Assembly: GCA_950295325.1 (NCBI GenBank)
Contig: OX485808.1
Span: 27,178,527-27,242,526, forward strand
Reading direction: 5' to 3'
DNA: 64,000 bases
Source: Polytrichum commune
Taxonomy: Eukaryota; Streptophyta; Polytrichopsida; Polytrichales; Polytrichaceae
Part shown: piece by piece, positions 1-11,317 of the stretch
Layout: each line of letters starts with the position of its first letter
How positions within the stretch are numbered: position 1 is the first letter of the stretch
Translations under genes and position numbers: made by a program
The notes under the pieces: model-generated
What the model was told of the DNA's origin: nothing
Seen by the model: the letters and a program-made list of their open reading frames with translations, nothing else
Database searches by the model: none

Positions 1-256
1 CGGGAATAATTTCGACGAATTTCGTGGAATATTCTTCGAAATTAATAAGAAAAAAACCAAAAGATGTCGACGTGTAATTGGTTGGTTTTGGAAACACGAG
101 GATCTCGATCGTTTCGTGCCCAAAAGTCAACCCCATTGTTGTAGCCCATAACTACATTGAATAGTCCTATTACTATGGGCCACAATAATTTTCTGGAGCC
201 CACACTAATTCTCATACTGAGAATCAATGTTTTGCTTGTTGGATCGTTTGTTGTTG
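1..256. other. Unassigned left flank
   Basis: No gene is visible. The stretch has two short motifs of the form CCCACACTAATT, which recur around 850-1075 and 3395-3605, so it may be part of the same decayed element. Confidence 0.3.
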
Positions 257-258
257 TA

Positions 259-714
259 CCGTACGTTAAGGGCAGCTTCGGCGCTCTCTTGCCGAATAAT
301 TATTAAAAGTAAAAAAACAGTGTTCGGCGGGAAAAAAAAAATTACTAAAAATTTCTCAACTTTTGTTAGTTGGACAAAATTCTATAAAACTTCATCTTCT
401 ATGCTCAATTGGACTCCAAAAAATTGATAAACACATTTGAAAAGCCTCACTTAGAGTCTTGCCACTTCTTAACCCATATTCTTTGTGGACTAATGTAAGT
501 GAGCTTGATTACAAAATGAGCACCTTCTCTCCATCAGAATTCATATATGCTTCCAGTGTAAGTAAAATTCTAGTGAGAAGTTAAAATTTCTTACTTTTCG
601 GCAATTTTGAAAATTAATTAATTTTATATTCGGCAAAAAATGTCAATAATTTTCCAAAATTTTCGGCGTCTATTTTTAGAATTATTTTGTGCCGAAGCTG
701 CCCTTAACGTACGG
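259..714. mobile_element. 456-bp non-autonomous TIR transposon, copy A
   Basis: The ends are inverted repeats beginning CCGTACGTTAAGGGCAGCTT and closing with its complement, and a TA dinucleotide lies on each side (257-258 and 715-716). The interior has no plausible coding region. A second, longer copy in the opposite orientation lies at 56413-57569 and shares both ends and most of the interior. TA target sites point to the Tc1/mariner-like side of the DNA transposons, but the superfamily is inferred from the target site alone. Confidence 0.85.
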
Positions 715-849
715 TATGTCTTTTTGGAAAGCGTTCTGATTTCTATGTCGTGCGGAGCTGAGCATCTAATCTTCGCGGCGTGCAACGCTGCCTTTGCTGG
801 AGCCTTATAAGGTGAACCTCTTCGGGATGGGCCAGAAAAAATAATCTTG

Positions 850-1075
850 TTGAAAATTAGTGTGGGTTGTATAGATTTTTTTTTCTAGAAAAAAATAGTG
901 TGAGTGATTGTTTTATTTTGTGTAAACTATTGGTGCCGTAAACCGAATACTCGGTTCGGTGTGTTGGTTACAAGTCTTCATGAAGACTTAGGAAAAGACC
1001 TGGTGTCTTGGACCCACATTACTTCCACCTCGACTAGAAATTTAGCATGGCCCACGTTAATTATTAGTTCCGTCG
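850..1075 (+). repeat. Left arm of a diverged inverted repeat
   Basis: This stretch matches, in inverted orientation, 3395-3605. Shared pieces include TTTTATTTTGTGT, GTGTGTTGGTTACAAGTCTT against its diverged partner, and a GGCCCAC-TTAATT block. The two arms lie about 2.3 kb apart and may be the long terminal repeats of an old DNA transposon. The match is degenerate, so the edges are approximate. Confidence 0.55.
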
Positions 1076-3394
1076 CGCTAAATTATTTTCCACCCACACT
1101 AATAGGACTCTTTAGTGTACTTGCGAGAATGAAAGATTGGACTTGGTAAAAAGTGTAGGTGTAGGGGGAGTTAGTGTCCACAACTTTTCTATTTTAGTTC
1201 TTAAAAAAAAGGCGTGGATGAGATCTTTCCTCATGCAAAATGTTGGGCACGGGCCCATATTGAAAGGTCCTAGCTAGCCAAGCATCTTTCCGTGTTGACA
1301 TTGTCAAATAATGAACCCAAGCTCAAGCTCCTCAAAATCTACACCTTGGCTAATAATAACATCGTAAGGTACGCGGGGCATAATTATTTGGTTCGTTTTT
1401 TCACGTTCTCCAACTTCTACCTATTAGATTTGCACAATGAAGTTTGTGTTTTGTTTTATTAGCGAATCTACGATGAAGCCTTGGCTATATATATATATAT
1501 ATATTGGATCTCCCATGTATTCAAGGCTTTAGTTCTGCCAACTTTCACATATAACATTGAAGTTTCATGTAGATATAGGTTTCTTGTTTGGGTTCATGTG
1601 AAAGAAACATGTAAGGAAGATTAAATGAGGGTCAGTTTGGGGTTCTAAGTGTCATTATTAGGTTAATTGATAGGTCACAATAAGTCTTAAGCGAGACTTG
1701 GGTACCAAAACATATGTTAGACTCTTTTCAAGTGATATTTTTATGGGGTAATGTGAGATTAAGAGGTGGATTACAAGGGTCACTCATTGTAGTAGATATA
1801 ATTGTGCAGTCTTTCCCTTACAACCATCCATAATTTAGTAGTTTCGACTCGCTATACCATGGCTTTCAATGCAGGATGTCTTAGCTCATCAATTGTCTTT
1901 TGAGTGCTAGTAACATCATATAGTTAGGGCCAAGGGCACCCCAATATGAACCATACTTCTTCTTTAATTAAGTGTTAATATAATGGTTCGTGAAATATTG
2001 TAGTGAACACCTTGCAGGGTGCTAGGTTAATTGATCTATCTTGAATTTGAATGAGTATGTTCAGCCATTGTCCTTACCTAGACCGATTGAAGGACATCCA
2101 CATGTATGATTCTAGAATCATTGTCCACTACAAGTTAGGTAAGTACCAATTTTTTTTTCCATTCCTTGATTGTTAGATGGATTTAATTACAATTCACAAG
2201 TGATCCCATTTTATTTAAATGATTTTTAGTTGTGGCAATAATTACTCAAAATGGATTAAAGTTTCTACGCTTGATTGAAATTAATTGGCTGAAATGATGT
2301 TTTCTAATATAATTGGGATTCTTGACTTTGATTACCACTTATGTGTGATCTCAAGACCATGGTTTCTATTCCTACAATCACCAGTGTGGGTTGACAAACA
2401 TCAATGCACTTGGATATCATGGTGTTTTCATTCCCTTCATTTTAAATTTCTTTTATCGGTTTCATAAGGTCGAGCTTCACACCCTAGCTTATGGACTTGA
2501 CGAATTATGTTGAGCCTCTACAATCCAATCAATAGTCTCATACTTGCCAATGACGCACAATTATGAGATTCACATTTTGATCATACTACAACTTTGTACA
2601 ATCTCAATCATGATAATTCAATCTTTTTCCTCTCGGAGAGTCACATTCACGTTGGGTACCATGGGCTACCCTAACCGGAAGCACACCATTTATGGCATTA
2701 AGTGTCATGTGCATATTAGTGACACTTACCCTAATTTAAGGCATATGCTAGGCTACACCAATGGGCGGACGTTAAGTTTTCCCCCCTCCAATGAACCTTT
2801 CGGGGGAGGAATATTCAGGCAGGGGCAGTCGCTCATCATATTTCTGGACCCGACCGAAAACTACTGCCCGCCCGCCCGACTTCGAAAATATTATTGTCCT
2901 TGCATTCTTGAAGGCCACTTATCCACAAATCCCATATTGAGTGCCACTTCATTTTCAAGGTCCCAATTCCAAAATATATGTTCACTTCCATTGAGTAAAT
3001 AAGCAATTGACTAGATTTCATTTTCAAAGTGAAACCGCCAATAAAGCATGTAATTAACTTGGAAGTTAAAAATATTACGAAATCCTCATTAGCACTGAGG
3101 TTATAATTTTTGTGACTTACAATTGAAAGGGACTTTGTCATTCTAAAATGGAACTAAAATTAATGACTTATTTTAATATGTTTAAATATATATCATGGCC
3201 TTGCTATACATTGTTTCTAGAACAAGTAAATCCCTACTATGAGCCTAGATAAACTCGTCAAAACCGCACCCAAAAACTGCATGCAAAAAACACATCTAAT
3301 ACAAAATTCAGATGGCAAGGCGAGGTAAGGGGGGTTTTTAATCTGAAAACCACACCAAATAGTCCTACCAGTGCAAGTGGGCAATTAGCGTGGA
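1076..3394. other. Non-genic interior between inverted arms
   Basis: I see no recognisable gene. A (TA)n microsatellite lies at about 1487-1504. Open frames such as 2544-3002 give low-complexity, unrecognisable translations and are probably chance. If the flanking arms are transposon ends, this would be the decayed internal part. Confidence 0.4.
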
Positions 3395-3605
3395 AATATT
3401 TAGAGTGGGCCACACTAATTTTCTAGTTAGGGTGGAAATAACGTGGTCCAAGACCCCGGGTCTCACCCTAAGTCTTCCTAAAGACTTATGACTAACACAT
3501 CGAATATTGGTTATAAGGCAAAGTAACACAAAATAAAATAATCTTCCACATTATTATCCTAATAAGACATTTCATGTGGCCCATGTTAATTTTCCATTAG
3601 AAATT
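3395..3605 (-). repeat. Right arm of a diverged inverted repeat
   Basis: This is the partner of 850-1075. It contains GTGGGCCACACTAATTTTC near its left edge and the complement of TTTTATTTTGTGT near 3530. Confidence 0.55.
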
Positions 3606-5169
3606 CAGCGTGGGTTGAAAATGAAAGTAGCCCACAAACAAAGGACCATTCAATGTAGTTTGAAGTTTACGATGTCTCTACTATACCAGTATGTCTTGTT
3701 TCGTAGAATGCTATATACAAACATTGAATGGTGGACCCCCCCCCCTCTGTTGACATTGATTGGAGCTTCTTGACATCTACGTAAACTCATCCATTGTAGA
3801 TGAAGCGGCTATTACAAAACCAAAAACAAGTTTGGACGTATACGTTGAGGCCCTAAATCTTATTCCAACTTCATCCCACTTGACTAACTTCGAGGTCATG
3901 ATGACATTTGAAGAATCAAACTACCATTAAAACTTGTTTTCTTCTTAAATAAAACACCTATTTGCAAGGGATAAAATAGTTCCTTGAATTTTCACATTCC
4001 CAATGAATGGCTTTACATAGACATCACGAAGGTCTCTAATAAATTAAGTTAGCCGTTTACATTCCGCATATTCGGGAGTATATATATATATATATATATA
4101 TATATAGCTACAACCTCCATCCCCATAAAGTGTTTAAAAAGTCAATATGAGCCGGTGCAATTATAGTGTAGCCATGCTCGAAGTTTCCGTATTCTTTATT
4201 TCAACACTACTTTAGGCGTGTGTTTTCTTTATTCATATGTCCAAATATGGCTAAAGGGAAGTAAATACCACCTTCAATGTCGAAATAGGTACCGAGTACG
4301 AGTCTAGTACCAAAGAGGCCAGAAAGGGAGAATGTATTGCTAATAAAGAAGGGCTTAACATTAAATTCTCATCGGAAGTTGGAATCGGGCTCAGCTATTA
4401 ACAAGGGGTTTTAATCAGGGCCACTTTGCACACGAGACTGAGAGCCCGTGACCATTTCACTTCAAGCACTCTCATTGGTGGAAAAGGCGGAGCCGGTCCA
4501 AGTTCGACCTTCACACTACGCTTGAGGGACCGACGGAGTATGTGAATGCAAGATGGATGTGAAGTCTACATGGATTCCTACATGGCATCAAATGGATCAT
4601 GTTTCATGGTCACTTGGGCTATTTTCAAAAACCGCCTTTTGGAGGTAGGTCTACCACAAAACCAGGAGACCATGGCACTCTGAGCGTTCACAACCGTTGA
4701 TTTATTATGTTTTTATCATGTGTGAGGACCCCGCATGGATAGAAATGCATTGAAATAGCATTTGGTTGAGGGCCCGGTCACATATGACTTCACACTACAT
4801 TTGAGGGTCCGTGACCACACTGCATGATTTTGGAGGTGTGTTGGGATAGCCTTTGGACACTTTCTCTTGGGCTCTCACAATTTCATGGTCACGGCTCTTG
4901 GCTCGTGTGTGAAGTGGCCCTAAGTCTATTGGTGGTGGGGAGTCAAGACCAATCCATGGTAAAGTAAAGTTTCCATGGTGACATCTATCACGGGGGAGGG
5001 TGGAAATGCATATAAACATCATATAGTCCAAGAACACTATTTATTTATTTTTAAATGTAATTATTTTAGTTGGAGTCATTTTAGACGAGTTAGCCACTTG
5101 AAACTTGTATGATTAGAGTGTGTGTGTGTGTCTATATAAAGTTTCCAAATGAATGAGAAATATAAAAAT
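3606..5169. other. Intergenic, no gene seen
   Basis: The stretch is AT-rich with a long (TA)n microsatellite at about 4079-4106 and a short C run near 3738. Nothing coding is convincing. Around 4700-4930 are loosely repeated GAGGGTCCGTGACCA-like and TCACACTAC-like phrases, which suggest old repeat DNA. Confidence 0.35.
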
Positions 5170-5560
5170 CTAGTGTTTAATTTAGTGATTGATCTCAAAC
5201 GAGCACCTATATTTGAATGATGTATGTTTTGGTATGTAATTAAGAAGAGATGTCACATGTTGAAAAAGATTGGACTATGTCATGCTCAAAAACTTTTAAC
5301 AATTATAGAGTACGCAATAGTTTACATAATTGGGAGATGAACCTATGATAATGATCATGTAATGAACGAGAGACTATATTCACGTTGACTATGAATAGGA
5401 ATATCATATGACAAGCTCCATAAATTATGAGGAAAGTCACAATTGAGACATTGACTTGGATTTGGTATCCATTTTGTACTACTAGTTGCGTGTTTCATAT
5501 CCTAGGAGAAGTGTGCTAGTTGGAAAAGATAACCAGTTAAGACCCATCGACAAGTTGTAC
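5170..5560 (+). repeat. Dispersed repeat family R1, copy 1
   Basis: This stretch shares an ordered series of phrases with 18560-18740, 18765-19030, 22320-22690 (inverted), 22990-23340, 43225-43340, 59275-59445 and 60600-60690. They include a start like GAGCACCTATA, then GATTGGACTA, ATAATTGGGAG, GAGCTCC, GACTTGGATTTG and CATATCCTA. The family is about 300-350 bp long and has no coding region I can see. Its transposon class is not clear. Confidence 0.6.
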
Positions 5561-5619
5561 TTCCCTCTCGCTCCCTTGCAAGGAGCTTCAACTAACCCAA
5601 GCCACTTAGCAAGCCAAGT

Positions 5620-5990
5620 GGACTAGGAGAGAGAGAGAGGGAATTATCGCATACAAGTATAAGTTTCATCCATCCAACATAAAAACTTGGACCCCTACAA
5701 GTTTATGACTTGGACTCTATTGGTTCGGGGTCTTTGAAGTTAATTCCAGTGTTAATTATACTAAATGTAGTCTCATTTAGCATGTATACAATTTTTGGGC
5801 TAGTATCATTTGGATGAATGAAAGGTACTACGCTTGTATGCGAGGAGAGAGAGGGAATTATCACATACTAGCGTACCTCTCAGCCATCCAACATAGAAAC
5901 TTTAACCCCTGTAGGATTTTGACTTGGAGTATGTGGATAATGGGTCTTTAAAGCAAATACCGGTGGCCTTAGCCCATCTATAATACTCTT
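5620..5990 (+). repeat. Diverged tandem duplication, unit about 210 bp
   Basis: Two similar units follow one another. Each contains GAGAGAGAGGGAATTATC, then CCATCCAACAT, a phrase like CCCCTACAAG and GACTTGGA. The first starts near 5625 and the second near 5840. Confidence 0.6.
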
Positions 5991-6239
5991 TTGAATAGTT
6001 GTCCAACTACATCGATTATCCCGATTAGGGTGTGTTACTATTTGGAGTTAAGTAGAGCAATAATGTCTCACTCATGAGTGCGATTTGTACTAATGAAAGT
6101 TCAATAGGTTGTTCAGACATTATAGAACATGAATGACTTTGTTTGGTAAAACATTACATTCTTATTAAATCATTGTAGCATTGCGCAATTGTGAACTGTA
6201 ACATGCACCAAACAAATTAGGACAATCAATATAGTCTAG

Positions 6240-6530
6240 AGTAGAGGCGCCTGTAACCGCTTGCTTAAGAGATTATGCGCCAAATATGAGAAGTATAAGG
6301 TGGTGCAAATTTTCCCATGTAGGAAGATAGCATTAAGGAAGACTGTAAAGTTTTCGGTAGTTTTATTCCTTAAATTGAAATTACTAAGAAATTATGAAGC
6401 CAAAAGTTGGCCCAAACATTTTACCAATGTCTACAGTTTGCCATAACCGCTCATTTTTTAAACAAATTCCTCCTCACTTTAGTACTCAAAATTGTGGACA
6501 TATGTCATGGCACTATTGATTCCCTGGGGA
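6240..6530 (+). repeat. Tandem duplication unit 1 (offset about 349 bp)
   Basis: The unit runs from AGAGTAGAGG through GAGATTAT, GGTGCAAA, GAAGCCAAAAGTTGG and TCATGGCACTATTG. The same order recurs at 6587-6880. The translations differ and contain stops, so it is non-coding. Confidence 0.75.
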
Positions 6531-6586
6531 TACCATAACCGAAGTTGGAGTCTTAGGGTGAGTTTCCATGCAATCCGCTCACCCAC

Positions 6587-6880
6587 TAGAGTAGAGGGCC
6601 ATAACCGATCACTTGAGAGATTATATGCCAAATATGGAGAAGTATGAGATGGTGCAAAATTTTCCCGTGTAGAAAGATAGAACTCATGAAGACTACAAAT
6701 TTTATTGGTAATTTATTCCTTAAGTTGAAAATACTGTGAATATATGAAGCCAAAAGTTGGTCCAAACATATTACCAATGTTTAGAGTCTATCTTAGCCAC
6801 TCATTTTAACCGTTCATTCCTCCTCACTTTAGCACTCAAAACTATGACATGTGTCATGGCACTATTGGTTTTGGCGTGGT
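6587..6880 (+). repeat. Tandem duplication unit 2
   Basis: This is the second copy of the unit at 6240-6530, diverged by many substitutions and small indels. Confidence 0.75.
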
Positions 6881-8177
6881 TGAAATTCAACTCCAACCTT
6901 GTCGGAATTCTAGTACCCTATAGATTGCCGATGGGGTCATAATTGAGAATAAACGCATGTACTCTAGATTCTATACAATAGTGGGACGGAGGTGTTCGCA
7001 TGTAGTTAAACACAAGCCACCATCTAACCACATTATGGTGGTCCGTTGCAATGTGGAGGGCTGTGGACATGGGCCGCTAGACTCCCATGTGCCCACAGAA
7101 GAATCTCTAACCTACAAAGTGTTGGTCACCCAAGACTTTGAAGACTGGTTTTAGAAGGAAGAGGGTGTAACCTGGAGGAGGTTATTAGGTGGGCCTGGAT
7201 TTGAGAAGATGGGAGTAGCTAGTTGGCACATACGAACCATACTCAACCAAATCCCCTCCACAGTTGGGTGGGTTTGTCCATATTCACAGTAGAATTTGGT
7301 GGGCAAGCAACCTACATGGAAACTAACCCTTAAGAACTGTGAAACGTGGATCCTTATTTTAATCACCCATAAGAACATTGATTAAAACCAGTCCCAACTT
7401 GATTGAAATTATGGCACCCTATAAAAACCTAATGGGTCCCGATCAGGAATGATGGCCTCCACTCTATTAAGGTAAGGCACACCAACCAATACACTGGTTC
7501 CATGTCGGAAGACTGTAGCCCTGCCTCCAAAGAACCAATGTATGGGTTGTTCCGCCCCAACCACTCTAGTAGTATAAGGTGGTACATAAATCAAGGTCGA
7601 GGCATCCATAGTTGACTAGGTCCATTTCACCGCTCACTAGGGTCATGTAATGCCAACATAGATAACATCTATAGTTTTTAGGTGAACAAAATTTAGGTCA
7701 TGTGATGGTGGCTTGTGATTGATCACCTTCATAAGAGTTTTGAAAATCGTCGTGGCCAATAAGTAGCATCGAGATGAGCAGTTGTAGGTTAACCTATATG
7801 TGCAACCCTAAAATCTATGCGTCGAAATTTCTAACAATTTCCAAATTCATGATTTTTTTTTCCAACATAAATATTTGCAATCTCCTTAGAATTACACTAA
7901 CTATGACATTTAGTGTCACATGAAATCGAATGTCGCTATGGCAACTTTTTGGATGACACTGTCATGGATGATGGATGAGTACATCCACCGGCCCAAAACA
8001 ATTGTGATGAAAATATTGTCATGTCTGATTGAACTTTGGATGAAAAATCACTTGGTAAGTGAGAGTAATTGCAGCACTGTAAATCTACAATCCCCCCAAA
8101 AGTTCACAAGGAACAACAAACAATGTTGGGTTAACAATTAGTGTTGGTGACACTAGCTACACCGCAGTTTACAACTA
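6881..8177. other. Intergenic, no gene seen
   Basis: Short open frames exist on both strands, but none has a recognisable domain. Phrases around 6890-6940 recur loosely near 7400-7440, so this is probably decayed repeat DNA. Confidence 0.35.
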
Positions 8178-8494
8178 CACAAAATTTGATATTTAGTGTG
8201 ATTATATTTAGTGTTGTTACCACCCTACCGTGCTCAACACTAATTCTCAATTCTTTGATAATCAGTGTTAAGCATAAATGCGTTGCTACCTTCCCTATTG
8301 CCACCTCCCTTATTATATACTTTTTTTTCATATCGTTACTAACACTAAAATCAAACATGTAACTTCCACATATTACTATAGTTGATATTTAGTGTTTGAG
8401 TTTACATTTACTGTTACTTACTTTCATATGGTTATTGATATTTAGTGTATGTGTTTGTACTTAGTGTATCAAACACTAAATATCATATTTTGTG
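8178..8494. mobile_element. 317-bp MITE with TA target site
   Basis: The left end reads CACAAAATTTGATATTTAGT and the right end is its near-perfect complement. TA lies outside both ends (8176-8177 and 8495-8496). The interior is filled with ATTTAGTGT words, as in the 338-bp MITEs at 32140 and 48929, so these may be related families. Overlapping open frames on both strands here are a by-product of the symmetric sequence. Confidence 0.8.
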
Positions 8495-8943
8495 TAGTAT
8501 TGAGCAAGACACTAATTAGAATTGGTGACACTAAGTATCATACTAGGTAATGTAGTGTCCCTCTAAACAAGTAAAAACAAATCCCCTGCTATAATTACTT
8601 CTCTTATTTTAATGGGTTATTAGAGATGCCTCTTCCTTAGTGATATAATAGGGCGGGATCAATTGACCAAGTAAACACCCAAGGAAGCCGGCGCACCACG
8701 TGGCCTTGAGAAAAGCACCAAATAATGAGTTCCACTATGTCACCATGTCCACGTCATCCTCACTTTAAGCCCTGGACCCTGTCTCAGGTCTCCTACGCAA
8801 GGCAGGCCGCTCGCCCACCAGATTCTACCGAAAATGTAGATCTAGCTGGACAGAATCTACGTTTCCCCTAGAATGTGGTGGGCGAGTGGCCCACGTGGGG
8901 AGGTAACCCTAATTCTTCCTTCCGCGTTCTAAATCCTCTTCCT
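8495..8943. other. Upstream region of the 11318 gene
   Basis: GC content rises from about 8690 onward. No open frame is convincing. The stretch probably contains the distal promoter of the membrane-protein gene. Confidence 0.3.
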
Positions 8944-9045
8944 TAATATAGAGATGGAGATACGTCCTCGGTGATCCTAGTCTAGGCTAGCTAGGCCGGC
9001 GAGGAGGCTTCGCGCATCTTCCTCCGATCCTCTCTCTCCTCACAA
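8944..9045 (+). promoter_or_regulatory. Candidate core promoter
   Basis: A TATA-like word, TTAATATAG, sits at about 8943-8951. It is followed about 65-95 bases on by pyrimidine-rich DNA (CATCTTCCTCCGATCCTCTC and similar), a pattern common in plant core promoters and 5' leaders. It is the clearest candidate start for the gene whose coding part begins at 11318, but the long distance implies leader introns or a nearer start site. Confidence 0.3.
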
Positions 9046-11317
9046 TCGGATCGCTTGGTCGCTTCCCCGCCATTTCGTGGCCGCTCGACGAGGATTTCTG
9101 GAGCGGAGCAAGAACAAAACAAAATGGAACTCACGTTTCTAGGATACTAAGTTAGTTTACACACATCACTCATTCACCAGGGCTAAAAATAGTCAGGGTT
9201 GAAAACGGTGGCGGGATGACGGAGCCTGCCGGAGTGCGATGGTTATAGTAAATTTTTTCTGTCTAAAAGAATTGCTGCCGGGGAGTACAGTAGTGAGCTG
9301 CAAGGTGGTACATCAGTAGTATACTATGCAGGGACTACAGTACACGTGGTATTTTCTATATGATGATGACGTTGAACGGCAGATGGCGGTGCAGTGACGC
9401 CTGTAATAAGGTTACGGAGAATGCAGATTCATGACGGCCTGGAAGTCTGTGTGTAGGTGCGCGGTAGTTTCATCAGTCTGACAAAACATTGTGGCGAATT
9501 CCACACATGCTGCGGCTGCTGCCTGTAGGTTATAAGTTATTCTACGGCAATGGTCGTCGCCACTGATGGGGGGCGTGCGGCGATCCTCCCATACCAACCA
9601 GGGCGCATGATATGAGCAGTAGCCTAGTACTGAGTTTGCCTAGCAAGTGCATGATTATGTGTGGTGGTCAAATCTTTGACTTGACCCAACTTGCTTTGCA
9701 GAAACATCGATCGCTGCGAACGAGTGAGTGAACGAACTTGAATTCCTCGGAGAGAGGATCGAAGCCTTGTGTAGGGGGTTCGCAGGAGTTTGCAGGAACT
9801 TTCTGTCTGCAGGGAGGGTTAGGGTGCAATTTGAGTAGTTGGTAGCAGCGGAGGGGTTATGTTAATTTTTGGGGGTTTTTCCAATCTAAGTGAGTAGGTA
9901 GAATTGTGAAGTTCAGCGAGTAACTTGAGCAAACTTACAGACTCCGTGAAGGAAAAAAGAGGGGAGAGGAAGCACAAGGGATTTTTCCTGCAGGAACTTG
10001 AAAGCAGGCCCGCGGTTAAGCTAAGGTAGGTTTCAATGCGAGTTTATAGTATGTAGTGTGGCTCATTGACACCTGTGTAGGAAGGAGGAGGGATTCTTTT
10101 TTGGTTTTACATCTTTGGGTAGAATTCAGGCTGGTCATGAGGCTGTGTGAATTTGGGTGGGTAACGACCGGGAGGATCTTCTTCAAGTGCGTTTGGGAGG
10201 AGGAATAAGCTGTGCGTGGCCGTCGCAGCAGATCAACCGGCAAGATCTTCTTGGTTGGTTGTCCAGCAAGAAGACGACAAGAAAAAAACTTCGGGAACAC
10301 CAACAAGAGCAGCAACAAGAAGAAGAAGAAGAGGAAGAAGATTTTCTTATAAAATTTGGACTTGACTTGTTTCGATAAGAAAACGCCCAGACGAAGAAGA
10401 ATCTGAAGTGGGTGCAGACGTGATCAAGATGAATTGACGTGTCACGCCGGATTCCAAGTTCCTTGCTTTCCCATGGTGAATCATAGGCTGCTGGAGAATC
10501 ACAAGCTTAATCTTCTTCGGTGCTCCTGAGGAGAGGCTGCGCCTGGACCTCTAACAATTGGAACGTTGGTGTTGGCGGTTGTTTAGATTGAATTCAAGAA
10601 TCGGCAGGTGTCACATGAGTGCACTAAGGATTTGGTAGAGATTGATTGACTGGGATGTTGAATATGTGGTCGGTGCCACGAAGGCACCACGGTCGTTGGG
10701 AAGAAGAAGAGTCATCATCAACTTCATCACAACCAAGGAGGATGAGGGGCAGGAGGATGAAACTGTCATGTGCATCATCTCCTTCAGGTCATTTTGGTGC
10801 AATTTGGACCGTGACGGTACTAGCAGCAATCTTGGTAGCTCTAATATGTGGACCACATCAAGTAGCGGCGGTGGCCAGTAGAAGAACGATGCTGGCTATG
10901 GCGTCCGACCGCGGCAACTCACTTCTTCACGAACCAGCAACAGACTGCAGATTGGGTATAAACAAGAGCTGGGACCAAAATTTTCATCAGATCCTATATG
11001 CAAAGTTTGGAAAATGATGTTGATTAAGTGACCAGTTCGGGTGTGTTTGATCTGAGGTTTCTGGTTTTGGGATGAATTTAGTCTTTTGCTACTGTAAACC
11101 AGCGATTCATCTGGAATTGAAGGTGTCTGTTTGTCTTTGAGGATTTGGGTGCGATTAGGGAACAAATACATCTCACTTGTGGATTTGACTTGACTCGGAT
11201 AGTTTGGTGAACTTGGATGATCAAGTGGCCTTGTTCGACGTCTGTTGATCTGAGGTTTGACTGGTTTTGGGATGAAACTCTAGTAGTACAAATCAACGAC
11301 GAATTTGGACTTGAAAG
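9046..11317 (+). other. Putative long 5' leader of the membrane-protein gene
   Basis: This moderately GC-rich stretch holds several small upstream open frames. One, at 10646-11017, contains a hydrophobic run followed by AVASRRTMLA, which looks like a signal peptide. It could belong to an alternative first exon, but I could not find a splice that joins it in phase to the main frame. GAA-rich repeats occur at 10315-10345. A phrase like GATCTGAGGTTT-GGTTTTGGGATGAA occurs twice, near 11050 and 11250. Confidence 0.35.

Noticed and set aside
2544-3002. 152-codon plus-strand open frame
   Set aside because: No domain, biased composition, and it lies in decayed repeat DNA between inverted arms. An antisense frame overlaps it.
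8131-8362. Overlapping frames on both strands of similar length
   Set aside because: They arise from the symmetric sequence of the 317-bp MITE.
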